From: Centipeda artemidis DSM 19719
Lineage (GTDB): Bacteria > Bacillota > Negativicutes > Selenomonadales > Selenomonadaceae
Assembly (NCBI RefSeq): GCF_000426665.1
Contig: NZ_AUFU01000007.1
Coordinates: 62,001 to 126,000 of the forward strand
DNA: 64,000 bases
Reading direction: 5' to 3'
Of this stretch, positions 34,411 through 43,464 are shown one piece after another. A program made the position numbers and the translations under genes. The first letter of the stretch is position 1; each line of letters starts with the position of its first letter. The notes beneath the pieces are model-generated. The model searched no databases, was not told the origin of the DNA, and worked only from the letters and a program-made list of their open reading frames with translations.

Positions 34411-36507
34411 TTAGATTCTCACCACCCCAAGGATTTGTATTTCAACATTCTGTTCAATTTCCGCATGGGAAAGGACGATGAGTCCGGAAATAGAGCGCTC
34501 GACAAGATTGCGGAAATAGGGACGCACGGTCGGGCTCGTGAGAACAATGGGCTGATACCCCTGATCCGTGAGCTTGTTGAGCTCTTCCTGCAAAACCGTG
34601 AGCAGTTTCTGCATAGAGTCCGGATCGAGGCTGACATATGATCCGTGCTCTGTGCGCTGCACCCCGCCCGCGATCTTGTTCTCGAGTGCGGGGTCGAGCG
34701 TGATGCACGGCAGTATGCCGTTCTGCACGTTCTGCTGGGTGATATGCCGCGCCATCGTATGGCGGACGTACTCGGTGAGGATGTCCGTATCCTTCGTCGC
34801 CGCGCCGTAATCGGCAAGAACTTCGAGGATCGTACTCATATCGCGGATGGAGATGCGCTCGTGCAGGAGATTTGCAAGTACCTTCTGCACTTCGCCGACG
34901 GTAAGCAGATTCGGGACGACCTCGTCCACAAGTGCACCGTTGGTCTTGCGCAGATTATCGAGAAGGTTCTGCGTCTCCTGACGCCCTAGGATCTCATCGG
35001 CATGCTGCTTGATGATCTCCGTGAGATGCGTTGCGAGCACGGAAACGGCATCGACGACAGTGTATCCGTTGAGTTCCGCCTGCTCGCGCTCGTTCTCCGA
35101 GATCCAAAGGGCAGGCAGTCCAAACGCCGGCTCAACCGTCTCAATGCCCGGCACTTCCTCAAAGACCGTGCCAGAGTTCATCGCGAGATAATGGTCGAGC
35201 ATCAGCTCGCCGCGCGCAATCTCAATGCCTTTGAGCTTGATGATATAGGCATTGGGCTTGATCTGGATGTTGTCGCGGATACGGATGGTCGGGACGACAA
35301 GCCCGAGTTCAAGCGCACACTGCCGCCGAATCATGACGATGCGGTCGAGCAGATCGCCGCCCTGTCCCGTATCGACGAGCGGGATGAGGCTGTAGCCGAT
35401 CTCGAGTTCCATCGGATCGACCTGCAGGAGCGAGACGATGTTCTCGGGCGTCGTTGCTTCTTTTTTCGCCTTTGCCTTCTGCTCGACCTTCTGGACTTCC
35501 TGCACCGCCGTTTGACCGCGGTGGAGGTTCCACGCAATGAACGCGCAGGTACAGGCAAGCGCAAAGAACGGGATGCCCGGAAGCCCGGGCATAACGGCAA
35601 GGAAGAGCAGGACGCCCGAAAGGATCATAAAGATGCGATCGTTGCGGAAGAGCTGCTTGACGAGGTCGCTGCCGAGGTTCCCCTCCGCTGCCGAACGGGT
35701 CACGATGATACCGGTCGCCGTCGAGATGAGCAGTGCCGGAATCTGCGCGACGAGTCCCTCGCCGACGGTGAGCAGCGTGTAGGTCTGGAGTGCCTGTGCC
35801 GCGTCCATGTTGCGCTGGAGCATGCCGATGACGAAGCCGCCGCCGATGTTGATCATCATGATGACGATCGCCGCGATCGCATCGCCCTTGACGAACTTTG
35901 AGGCACCGTCCATCGCGCCGAAGAAGTCGGATTCGCGCTGTACTTTCTCACGGCGCCGTTTTGCCTCGGCATCCGAAATAGCGCCTTGGTTGAGGTCGGC
36001 GTCGATTGCCATCTGTTTCCCCGGCATCGCGTCGAGCGTGAATCGCGCCGAGACTTCGGCGACGCGCTCGGATCCTTTGGTGATGACGATGAAGTTGACG
36101 ATGACAAGGATAACGAACACGATGAAGCCGACGACCGCGTTGCCGCCGACAACGAAATTGCCGAATGCGGTGATGACCTCGCCTGCATAGCCGTTGAGCA
36201 GGATAAGACGCGTTGAGGAGATGTTGAGTGCCAATCGGAACAGCGTTGTGATGAGGAGCAGCGACGGGAATACGGAAAGGTCGAGCGCCTCCACATTATA
36301 GATTGCCGACATGACGACGAGCAGGGCAATCGTGATATTGAGACAGATGAGTATGTCCAGGATGATGGTCGGCAGCGGAATGATCATCATAATGACAATC
36401 GTCACAATGGCGACAGCGATCAGAACATCACTATACCGTTGTATGAGGTTGCCGGATGAAAGCGGATTGATGCTGCCGGACTGCGATGCTGCCATGCCCT
36501 CACTCAC
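34411..36507 (-). CDS. flhA: Flagellar export gate protein FlhA
   Basis: 698 residues. Eight membrane helices in the first 330 residues, with the conserved FHIPEP segment (RFTLDAMPGKQMAIDADL near 145), then the cytoplasmic ring domain (about 350-698) that docks chaperone-substrate complexes. Start GTG at 36507, or ATG four codons later. The gene has its own promoter and perhaps a short upstream reading frame that overlaps its start by four bases. Confidence 0.97.
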   Translation of the reverse strand: MSEGMAASQSGSINPLSSGNLIQRYSDVLIAVAIVTIVIMMIIPLPTIILDILICLNITIALLVVMSAIYNVEALDLSVFPSLLLITTLFRLALNISSTRLILLNGYAGEVITAFGNFVVGGNAVVGFIVFVILVIVNFIVITKGSERVAEVSARFTLDAMPGKQMAIDADLNQGAISDAEAKRRREKVQRESDFFGAMDGASKFVKGDAIAAIVIMMINIGGGFVIGMLQRNMDAAQALQTYTLLTVGEGLVAQIPALLISTATGIIVTRSAAEGNLGSDLVKQLFRNDRIFMILSGVLLFLAVMPGLPGIPFFALACTCAFIAWNLHRGQTAVQEVQKVEQKAKAKKEATTPENIVSLLQVDPMELEIGYSLIPLVDTGQGGDLLDRIVMIRRQCALELGLVVPTIRIRDNIQIKPNAYIIKLKGIEIARGELMLDHYLAMNSGTVFEEVPGIETVEPAFGLPALWISENEREQAELNGYTVVDAVSVLATHLTEIIKQHADEILGRQETQNLLDNLRKTNGALVDEVVPNLLTVGEVQKVLANLLHERISIRDMSTILEVLADYGAATKDTDILTEYVRHTMARHITQQNVQNGILPCITLDPALENKIAGGVQRTEHGSYVSLDPDSMQKLLTVLQEELNKLTDQGYQPIVLTSPTVRPYFRNLVERSISGLIVLSHAEIEQNVEIQILGVVRI

Positions 36508-36551
36508 CCCTTCTTTCCCATTTCCCTGTGGAGTGCAACGGTTGCCGTCAC
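36504..36551 (-). CDS. Possible 15-residue leader reading frame before flhA
   Basis: GTG start just after AAGGAG, 15 codons (MTATVALHREMGKKG), stop TGA overlapping the flhA GTG start as GTGA. A coupling overlap of this form is typical of operon genes. It may be chance; no family or conserved function is known. Confidence 0.25.
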   Translation of the reverse strand: MTATVALHREMGKKG

Positions 36552-36563
36552 GATCTCCTTAAT

Positions 36564-36591
36564 ATTATATCAAATATTCCAAACACGTCAA
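36564..36591 (-). promoter_or_regulatory. Internal sigma-A promoter before flhA
   Basis: TTGACG (36586-36591), 16-base spacer, TATAAT (36564-36569) on the minus strand, between flhB and flhA. It lets flhA and the downstream chemotaxis genes be made apart from the fliL transcript. Confidence 0.75.
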
Positions 36592-36616
36592 ATGCTAATA
36601 TGACTTTTGTCACGGA

Positions 36617-37741
36617 TTATGCGCCGCGCCTTGCATGTTTGAGCCGGTAGACGTAGGCAAGCACCTCTGCAACTGCTTGATAGAGCTCCTGCGGCACGGC
36701 ATCGCCTACCTGCACGGCGGCATACAGGGTGCGTGCGAGCGGCTTGTTCTCGACGATGGGAACGCGCGCCTCGCGTCCGAGTTCCTTGATGCGCTGCGCG
36801 ACGAGATCCTGTCCTTTGGCCAGGACTGTCGGTGCGACCATTCCTTTTTCATAGGCAAGCGCCACTGCGTAATGCGTCGGGTTCGTGATGATGACGTCCG
36901 CCTTCGGCACTTCCTTCATCATGCGTGCCATTGCCATCTGCCGCTGCTTCTGCCGGATCTTCCCCTTGATCTGCGGATCGCCCTCGGTTTGCTTCATCTC
37001 ATCCTTGACTTCCTGTTTCGTCATCTTGAGATCCTGCGTCGTCTGCCAGTTCTGGTAGCCGTAGTCTGCGACCGCCATGATCATGATCACGCCGATGACG
37101 ATGAACGCCATCTGGAAGATGATCTCGGCGACAAGCGCAAGACTCGTCGTCAGGTCAAAGAACATGAACTGCGGCATTGCAATGATTTGCTCGTGGATGA
37201 AGCGGTAGAGGAAAAATCCTATGACGAGGATCTTAAAAAAGGACTTCGCCAGCTCCACGAGGGAGCGTTTTGAAAAGATACGTCCAAATCCGTTGATGGG
37301 ATTGAGCTTATCGAGTTTGAACTCGATGGCCTCCGTGTTAAAGTTGAGACCCACCTGAAAGAAATTAACGGCAAGCCCAATGAGCATAATGAAGAGCATG
37401 ATCGGCAGCGCGGTCTTGGCAAGGATCTCCATAATCCCGATGAAGAGCCGTACGATGTTTTCCGTATCAACCGGTTGATTGAGATTTGCGAACACGTAGG
37501 TCGTGTACGATGCGATCGCAAGGTAGATAGAATCCCAGAGAAGCTTCAGCGAAAAGAAACCGATGAGGAGGACAAACGCCGTATTCAGCTCTTGACTGCG
37601 CCCGACCTGCCCTTTTTTGCGGGCGTCGGCGCGCTTCTTTGCAGTTGGTTCTTCCGTCTTTTCCCCGCCCGCGAAACGCTGGAGGTCGAAGACGAATGCG
37701 CGCTTATTGCAGGGCGCGTATCGCAAGCGATATATTTCCAT
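36617..37741 (-). CDS. flhB: Flagellar export switch protein FlhB
   Basis: 374 residues from ATG 37741. Four membrane helices (about 60-255) and the cytoplasmic FlhBC domain with the self-cleaving NPTH site (ITNPTHYAVAL near 300), which switches export from hook to filament. The FDLQRFAGGEKTEEPT motif near 20 is the common FlhB opening. The frame opens at 37777 inside fliR and no convincing ribosome site precedes any start, so coupling to fliR is likely and the first residue uncertain. Confidence 0.93.
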   Translation of the reverse strand: MEIYRLRYAPCNKRAFVFDLQRFAGGEKTEEPTAKKRADARKKGQVGRSQELNTAFVLLIGFFSLKLLWDSIYLAIASYTTYVFANLNQPVDTENIVRLFIGIMEILAKTALPIMLFIMLIGLAVNFFQVGLNFNTEAIEFKLDKLNPINGFGRIFSKRSLVELAKSFFKILVIGFFLYRFIHEQIIAMPQFMFFDLTTSLALVAEIIFQMAFIVIGVIMIMAVADYGYQNWQTTQDLKMTKQEVKDEMKQTEGDPQIKGKIRQKQRQMAMARMMKEVPKADVIITNPTHYAVALAYEKGMVAPTVLAKGQDLVAQRIKELGREARVPIVENKPLARTLYAAVQVGDAVPQELYQAVAEVLAYVYRLKHARRGA

Positions 37742-38486
37742 ACATTTCATTGAACAGCACATCCAGGAATAAGACATAAAACGGCATGATCATCGAAAGT
37801 ACAAAAAGCCCGATCATGAGCTGCATGGGAATACCGACGACAAAGATATTCATCTGCGGCATCGTCCGGGAGAGGATACCGAGTCCGACGTTCGTCAGCA
37901 GAATCGCGAATGTGATCGGCATCGCAATCTTCATGCCTGTGAGGAAAATTGTCCCCGTAAAATTCGCAATGATGAGCGCGAGGGAAATATTTGCCTCCAG
38001 ACCCGCGAGCGGGACGGCACGAAAGCTTTCCACAAGCGCCGCGATGAGCATGTGGTGCCCGTTCGTGACGAGCAGAATGATCACCGCCAGATTATAAAGA
38101 AAACTTCCGATGAGCGGGATCTGCTGACCGGAAGTCGGATCTACAACATTGACGACGGCAAAGCCCACCTGCATGTCCATGACCTTGCCCGCCATTGTGA
38201 TGGCGGCAAACGATATGTAAGCCACAAAACCGATCAGCCAGCCGATGAACAGTTCTCCGAGTACCGCTGCGCCAAACATAATAATGCTTGGCGGCGTTTC
38301 GGGCGTGCCGAGTCCGTCGACCACGGGAAAGAGGACAACGCTCATTGCGAGCGCGATGCCGACGCGAAAGAACATAGGAATATTCATGCTGCCGAAAAAA
38401 GGCGATATGAGAAAGATGCCGCTGATGCGCGTCAGCATGAGCAGGAACGCCGCGATATGACCTTGGAGCAGCTCATAGAGATCCAT
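37704..38486 (-). CDS. fliR: Flagellar export gate protein FliR
   Basis: 260 residues with six membrane helices, part of the FliPQR export pore. The motifs MDMQVGFAVVNVVDP near 105 and GLFVLSMIMPFYV near the end are typical. Its 3' end overlaps the start of flhB. Confidence 0.95.
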   Translation of the reverse strand: MDLYELLQGHIAAFLLMLTRISGIFLISPFFGSMNIPMFFRVGIALAMSVVLFPVVDGLGTPETPPSIIMFGAAVLGELFIGWLIGFVAYISFAAITMAGKVMDMQVGFAVVNVVDPTSGQQIPLIGSFLYNLAVIILLVTNGHHMLIAALVESFRAVPLAGLEANISLALIIANFTGTIFLTGMKIAMPITFAILLTNVGLGILSRTMPQMNIFVVGIPMQLMIGLFVLSMIMPFYVLFLDVLFNEMYGNISLAIRALQ

Positions 38487-38498
38487 GTGCCCCTCCTC

Positions 38499-38768
38499 TT
38501 ACCGCAGGTATTGCGGCAGATTGACGAAAACATTGGTCACATATTCCACCATGATCCGCAGCATCCACGGACCAAAGATGAGAATCGCGACAAAGACCGC
38601 CACGATCTTTGGAATAAAGGCCAGCGTCTGTTCCTGAATGGAGGTTGTCGCCTGAAACACCGCGACCAAGAGACCGACGATGAGTCCGAGCCCAAGCATC
38701 GGGGCGGATACCAAGAGCACGATCATGAGCGCTTCTTGGGCAAGCTGGATGACCAAATCTCCGGACAT
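38499..38768 (-). CDS. fliQ: Flagellar export gate protein FliQ
   Basis: 89 residues, two membrane helices (about 13-36 and 48-72), normal for FliQ. The frame opens at 38825 in fliP, but ATG 38768 (MSGDLVIQLAQEAL) follows GGGGGG and gives the family length. Confidence 0.95.
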   Translation of the reverse strand: MSGDLVIQLAQEALMIVLLVSAPMLGLGLIVGLLVAVFQATTSIQEQTLAFIPKIVAVFVAILIFGPWMLRIMVEYVTNVFVNLPQYLR

Positions 38769-38782
38769 CGCTTCGCCCCCCG

Positions 38783-39550
38783 TCAGCGGAAGCTCATGAT
38801 GAGCGACTGGATCAGCAGATGCCACCCGTCGACCATCACGAACAGCAGTATTTTGAACGGCAGCGAAATCATGACCGGCGGCAGCATCATCATGCCCATC
38901 GACATCAGCGTACTTGCCACAATCATATCGATGACAATGAACGGAATATAGATCATAAAACCGATTTGGAACGCGGTCTTGAGCTCACTGATGATGAACG
39001 CGGGGATGAGCGTAAATGTCGAAACGTCGTCCGGCGAATTGGGACGCTCCGCATCCGAGAGGTTCACAAAGAGCGCGAGATCCGATTCCCTCGTTTGACG
39101 GAACATAAAATCACGCATGGGCTCTACGACATTTTCAAGGGCTTGTTCCTGTGTGATCTGCCCGTCGAGATAGGGTCGGATGCCGTTCTCGTTCGCCTGT
39201 CCCCAATAGGGCGCCATGATGTAGAACGTGAGGAAGAGCGACAGAGCGAGTACCACCTGATTCGGCGGGACGTTCTGCGTCGAGAGTGCATTGCGCAAAA
39301 AACCGATGACAACGACGATGCGTACGAAGGACGTCGTCATGATGAGCATTGCCGGCGCAAGCGAAAGCACCGTAAGCACCGCGAGGAGCTGCATACTCGC
39401 GGCAACATCCTGCGGATTCTCCGACGTCCCCACGTCGAGACTTACGGTTGGAATGAGCGGCGCGGCGCTTGCATGTCCCGCAAGACAAAGCAAGAGCGCC
39501 GCTCCCGCAAGAGCAAGCAAACTGCGCCGTTGCAAAGCTGTCCCCCCCAT
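38783..39550 (-). CDS. fliP: Flagellar export gate protein FliP
   Basis: 255 residues. Cleavable signal peptide (about 1-28, ending AGHASA), then four membrane helices with SFVRIVVVIGFLRNAL and PFIVIDMIVASTLMSMGMM, the FliP signatures. Start choice: ATG 39550, nine bases after GAGGGGG; GTG 39568, overlapping the fliO stop, is the alternative. Seven Gs run from the ATG into codon 3. Confidence 0.94.
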   Translation of the reverse strand: MGGTALQRRSLLALAGAALLLCLAGHASAAPLIPTVSLDVGTSENPQDVAASMQLLAVLTVLSLAPAMLIMTTSFVRIVVVIGFLRNALSTQNVPPNQVVLALSLFLTFYIMAPYWGQANENGIRPYLDGQITQEQALENVVEPMRDFMFRQTRESDLALFVNLSDAERPNSPDDVSTFTLIPAFIISELKTAFQIGFMIYIPFIVIDMIVASTLMSMGMMMLPPVMISLPFKILLFVMVDGWHLLIQSLIMSFR

Positions 39551-39564
39551 TCCTCTCAGCCCCC

Positions 39565-40080
39565 TCACCTGCGAAAGATCGGAGGTATCTTTTGAACGAA
39601 ATCCGAGAGCGAGCCGAACTGCTCGCTGAAAACGCCCGTCCCTCCCGCAGCGGCGTTCGCGCGAATCTCCTCCAGTGTCTCCGGATCGTCAATCTCCGTA
39701 ATGAGGCGGATGCTCTGATCCGTTACCCCCAACACAAAAACGCGCCCGAAGAGCTCCACAACGCAGACCGCGCGGTTCGGTCCGAGCGGCAGCTGCATAT
39801 AGACCTGTCCCCCGCGTGCCGCAAGCGTTCGCATAGAGCTTTTCCCATAGGCGCGCGCAACAAAATAGGCAAGGATGACGACGAACGCGAAAACAGCAAA
39901 AAGGCTGACCACATAGGCGACCGTCGACCACCATGATACGGCCGACGGGCGCGGGTCAGCCTGTTCATAACCGGCTAGGTATCCGCCGCCCGTCTCACCT
40001 GCGGCGGACACATCCCCTGCATATAGTGCAAGAAGCGTGCATCCGAGCAGTAAGGACAGAAAAAATATCCGTTCTTTCAT
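39565..40080 (-). CDS. fliO: Flagellar biosynthesis protein FliO/FliZ
   Basis: 171 residues. Signal peptide (1-24), a short periplasmic part, one membrane helix (about 48-70) and a cytoplasmic FliO domain with LPLGPNRAVCVVEL and VFVLGVTDQSIRLI. Chaperone for assembly of the FliP pore. ATG 40080 shares one base with the cheY stop (TGATG). Confidence 0.9.
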   Translation of the reverse strand: MKERIFFLSLLLGCTLLALYAGDVSAAGETGGGYLAGYEQADPRPSAVSWWSTVAYVVSLFAVFAFVVILAYFVARAYGKSSMRTLAARGGQVYMQLPLGPNRAVCVVELFGRVFVLGVTDQSIRLITEIDDPETLEEIRANAAAGGTGVFSEQFGSLSDFVQKIPPIFRR

Positions 40081-40442
40081 CAGCCGACGGCTTTGCGAAT
40101 AGCCTCCAGCACGCGATCCGCTTGGAACGGCTTCACAATGAAGTCGCGTGCGCCCGCCTGGATCGCCTCGATGACCATCGCCTGCTGCCCCATGGCACTG
40201 CACATAACAACCTTTGCCGCAGGATCGACTTTCTTGATTTCCTTGACGGCGGTAATGCCGTCCATTTCCGGCATCGTGATATCCATGGTCACGAGATCCG
40301 GTTTAAGTTCCTGATATTTCTCGAGTGCCTTCATCCCGTTTTCTGCCTCACCGACGATTTCATAGCCGTTTTTTGACAGGATGTCCTTGACCATCATTCG
40401 CATAAATGCTGCATCATCAACGACCAAAACGCGAGTTGCCAT
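40080..40442 (-). CDS. cheY: Chemotaxis response regulator CheY
   Basis: 120 residues, single receiver domain. Acid pair Asp9-Asp10, phospho-acceptor Asp54 in VTMDITMPEMDG, switch Ser in MCSAMGQ and Lys in FIVKPF. Carries the CheA signal to FliM/FliY. The ribosome site GGAGAG and spacing point to ATG 40442. Driven by its own promoter at 40533. Confidence 0.95.
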   Translation of the reverse strand: MATRVLVVDDAAFMRMMVKDILSKNGYEIVGEAENGMKALEKYQELKPDLVTMDITMPEMDGITAVKEIKKVDPAAKVVMCSAMGQQAMVIEAIQAGARDFIVKPFQADRVLEAIRKAVG

Positions 40443-40532
40443 TTTCTCATCTCTCCTTACACTTGACTCAGAGCATCCCCATCCAAAGGGCACTGAACGC
40501 GCACACCGTGATGTTGGGTTTAATCGCTACCC

Positions 40533-40561
40533 ATTATAACGAAAAGTGCCGCCTGTGACAA
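40533..40561 (-). promoter_or_regulatory. Internal sigma-A promoter before cheY
   Basis: TTGTCA (40556-40561), 17-base spacer, TATAAT (40533-40538) on the minus strand, in the 160-base gap between fliY and cheY. Confidence 0.8.
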
Positions 40562-40602
40562 GGACTTTCTATGCTTCTTTCAAAAGATCGCCGCTCTCCC
40601 CG

Positions 40603-41793
40603 CTATTGGAGACGCGCGGCGCGTTCCAGCGGACTGACAATCTCCGTGATGCGAACGCCGAAATTCTCGTCAATGACGACAACTTCGCCCTTCGCCAGAT
40701 ACTTGCCGTTGACCATGATGTCCACGGGTTCGCCGGCAAGCTTGTCGAGTTCCACAATCGATCCTTTTGTAAGATCGAGAATGTCCTTGATGGACTTCTT
40801 GGTTCGGCCGAGCTCCACGTTCACCTGAAGAGGTACGTCGAGAATCAGGCCGATATTCGCGTCGTTGACCTGTACGGGAACGCTGCTCAGCGGAGTGAAC
40901 TGCGCGGACTGCACAGGGACGTTCGATGCTACATGCGGCTGCATAGGCGGTGCTCCATATCCATAGTTTGCGGGTGCGGCAGGTGCGGCGGGCGCCGCTG
41001 CCATAGGCGCGGGCGCTGCCGCGGGCGGGGGTGCCGCCTGTGCCGCTTCGATCTCCGCTCCTTCGTTCTCCACGTCGGGCTGCTGATTCATCAGTGCGTC
41101 AACCATGCCCTTTGCGACATCAAGCGGCAGAAGCTGCATGATCTCGCTGTCAATGAGACCGTCGACTTCCATGCGGAACGACGCCTGCACGATCGGATCA
41201 GCCTTATCAAGCAGTTTTGAGACGACTTCTTCCGTTCCGAGGTCAACAAGCGTCACAACGGGCGGGGTGATATCCACCTTCTTGTTAAACATGGAGGAAA
41301 GCGAGGTCGCGACGCTGCCCATCATCTGATTCATGGACTCGCTGACCGCGCTCATATGGATTTCGCTGAGTTCTTCGTCGGGATTCGTCCCGTCATTCCC
41401 CATCATGAGATCGGCAATGATCGCCGCGTCGCGCGCTTGGATGCAGAGGACATTGTTCCCCTCAATGCCGATGCTGTAACCGACTTCGACGACGAGGAAC
41501 GGAATGGGGTACTTCTCCTTCAGCTGGCGGAGGTTCGAGATCGATACCGTCGGCGTTGTGATGGAGACCTTGCGTCCCAAGAGGACAGACAGCGTAGTCG
41601 CCGCTCCGCCCATGGATATATTGCCGATTTCCCCGAGCGCGTCGCGCTCCATATCGGTAACGCCCGCATCCTCGGCAGAGGATGTGCCTGCATCGCCGGA
41701 CGGTGCTTCCTCCGCGGGCGCTGCTGCGTCGCCGACCGATCCGCCGCTGAGGAGGGCATCTATTTCCTCCTGCGAGATCATTTCATCGCTCAT
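40603..41793 (-). CDS. fliY: Flagellar switch phosphatase FliY
   Basis: 396 residues. N-terminal CheY-P-binding peptide (ISQEEIDALLSGG), a CheC-like phosphatase region (about 55-255, with DALGEIGNISMGGAATTL and a second ExxN set in EIHMSAVSESMNQMMG), a Pro/Ala linker (about 260-310) and a C-terminal FliN/SpoA domain (about 315-396). FliY forms the lower C-ring in place of FliN and removes CheY phosphate at the motor. Overlaps the fliM end; ATG 41805 is an alternative start. Confidence 0.95.
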   Translation of the reverse strand: MSDEMISQEEIDALLSGGSVGDAAAPAEEAPSGDAGTSSAEDAGVTDMERDALGEIGNISMGGAATTLSVLLGRKVSITTPTVSISNLRQLKEKYPIPFLVVEVGYSIGIEGNNVLCIQARDAAIIADLMMGNDGTNPDEELSEIHMSAVSESMNQMMGSVATSLSSMFNKKVDITPPVVTLVDLGTEEVVSKLLDKADPIVQASFRMEVDGLIDSEIMQLLPLDVAKGMVDALMNQQPDVENEGAEIEAAQAAPPPAAAPAPMAAAPAAPAAPANYGYGAPPMQPHVASNVPVQSAQFTPLSSVPVQVNDANIGLILDVPLQVNVELGRTKKSIKDILDLTKGSIVELDKLAGEPVDIMVNGKYLAKGEVVVIDENFGVRITEIVSPLERAARLQ

Positions 41794-42787
41794 TCGCGTC
41801 TTCATCCCCTTCTATAATGCCGGATATCTGCACGGCCATCCGTTTCCCCGCCGTGCCCGGATGCGCACGGAACTTTGCGTTCGTACCGACGTAACAGACG
41901 AGTTCATCTTTTGCCAGCGTATCGAGCTGAAGCACATCGCCGAAGCCGAGTGTGAGGAACTCGTTGATCGTGATATCCACGGTTCCAAGCTCAACCGAAA
42001 ACGGCACCCACGTCCGCTCGATCTTGCGTTGGAGATCCGCCACCTGGTCGGGCGAGCTTTCCCTGTCGACGGATGCCGCCACCCAGAACGATGTTGTGAG
42101 TTTGGACATGACCGGCTCGAGTACTAGATAGGGAATGCAGATATTCATCATTCCCTCGACGTCTCCGAGCTTCATGTGGATCGTGACCAGAACGACCATG
42201 TCGCTGGGCGGTACAATCTGCGCAAACTGCGGATTTGTCTCCATCGTCTCGAAGTTCGGGCGGAACTCCACGACGTTGCTCCACGCCTCACGGAAATAGT
42301 TGATCACCGTGTCGATGAAGCGCCGCATTACCGCGCTCTCAATATCCGTCAGCGCGCGCGACTTGACACTTGGCTTCCCCTCTCCGCCAAAGACGCGGTC
42401 GACGTATGCAAACGCAATATCCGGCCCCACCTCAATGATGATGTTTCCCTTGAGCGGCGGCAGCGCAATGATGCCGATCACCGCCGGGTTCGCCATCGAT
42501 TGGACAAATTCCTGATAGGTCATCTGCTCAACCGAAAGCACCTCGATGTTGACCATCGTCCGCAGACTTGCCGACAGATAGGTGTTCAAGAGACGCGAAA
42601 AACTCTCGTGCAGCATGAAGAGCGTGCGAATCTGATCTTTCGAGAACTTATCCGGTCGTTTGAAGTCATATACCTTGACTTTACGCTCTTCTTCCTCCGC
42701 CTTGACTTCCTCGGCGGAAACCGAGCCGTCCGAAAGTGCCGAAAGCAGCTTGTCTATTTCGGATTGAGACAGTACGTCCTCAGCCAA
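41783..42787 (-). CDS. fliM: Flagellar motor switch protein FliM
   Basis: 334 residues. N-terminal CheY-P peptide LSQSEIDKLLSAL at 5-17, middle CheC-like fold with the GGEGK segment, and a C-terminal SpoA domain that meets FliY. Start TTG at 42787 after GGGGGAAGGG. Between fliL and fliY. Confidence 0.96.
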   Translation of the reverse strand: MAEDVLSQSEIDKLLSALSDGSVSAEEVKAEEEERKVKVYDFKRPDKFSKDQIRTLFMLHESFSRLLNTYLSASLRTMVNIEVLSVEQMTYQEFVQSMANPAVIGIIALPPLKGNIIIEVGPDIAFAYVDRVFGGEGKPSVKSRALTDIESAVMRRFIDTVINYFREAWSNVVEFRPNFETMETNPQFAQIVPPSDMVVLVTIHMKLGDVEGMMNICIPYLVLEPVMSKLTTSFWVAASVDRESSPDQVADLQRKIERTWVPFSVELGTVDITINEFLTLGFGDVLQLDTLAKDELVCYVGTNAKFRAHPGTAGKRMAVQISGIIEGDEDANER

Positions 42788-42826
42788 GACCCTTCCCCCT
42801 TCCCTTTGTGCAGTGTTTCATGTTGC

Positions 42827-43345
42827 TTACTGCAGCAGGAAGCTGGTGATGTAAACATCGTAGACGGAGCCTTGACCCAAACGATCGTTCAGCGCGTCTT
42901 TCAGCTGCTTCTTCAGTTCATCCTGCTTTGAGGCGTCGAACTCCTCGAGCGGTGCGGCTCGCAGGAACTGCATCGTCGTATCGAGAATCTTTGTCTCGGC
43001 GACGGAGCCGACCTTGCCGTCGACCACGTTGTCCTTTTTGCCGGGATTTAGTTCCAACACAATGCCGGCCTTGAGGAATTTGCCCGCACGACCGCCGCCG
43101 ACATTGACAAGAACGCCCTCTTTCGCATCGCCGAGCTTGTAGAATACGCCCGGATCATGGTGCGACGCGCCGCTCCCCGATTCCTCCGCGTGAGACGGAG
43201 ACTCCGCCTGCGAAAAGATATAATACGAGATACCGCCGGCTGCCGCCACTGCGACAAGAACCGCCACAACGACCACGACGATCATCATGAGCATCGGCGA
43301 TTTTTGCTTCGGCTCCGCTGCCAGTTCTTCCTTTTCCTCCGCCAT
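42827..43345 (-). CDS. fliL: Flagellar basal-body-associated protein FliL
   Basis: 172 residues. One membrane helix (about 17-40), then a periplasmic FliL domain (about 65-172) with the C-terminal LKDALNDRL...VYDVYITSFLLQ pattern. FliL supports the stator at high load. GGGAGG lies nine bases before the ATG. First gene after the fliL promoter. Confidence 0.93.
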   Translation of the reverse strand: MAEEKEELAAEPKQKSPMLMMIVVVVVAVLVAVAAAGGISYYIFSQAESPSHAEESGSGASHHDPGVFYKLGDAKEGVLVNVGGGRAGKFLKAGIVLELNPGKKDNVVDGKVGSVAETKILDTTMQFLRAAPLEEFDASKQDELKKQLKDALNDRLGQGSVYDVYITSFLLQ

Positions 43346-43418
43346 GAGTAAATTCCCTCCCTAAAAATGACCACGAAGTCATACGGACTCCACATTGGGG
43401 CACTCCCTTGCCGCATGA

Positions 43419-43433
43419 AAGAACATTGTTCTT
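43419..43433. promoter_or_regulatory. Operator-like palindrome at the fliL transcription start
   Basis: AAGAACA-T-TGTTCTT, 7-base perfect arms, two bases downstream of the fliL -10 element, so covering the expected transcription start. A repressor site is likely; the factor is unknown. Confidence 0.5.
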
Positions 43434-43435
43434 CC

Positions 43436-43464
43436 ATTATAGCAAAGGAATGGAAATTCGCCAA
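43436..43464 (-). promoter_or_regulatory. Extended -10 promoter before fliL
   Basis: TTGGCG (43459-43464), 17-base spacer ending TGC, TATAAT (43436-43441) on the minus strand, directly after the flbD stop. Probable main promoter of the fliL-fliM-fliY block. Confidence 0.8.

Noticed and set aside
43419-43433. LexA (SOS) box at the fliL promoter
   Set aside because: GAAC and GTTC are three bases apart here; the Gram-positive SOS box has four.
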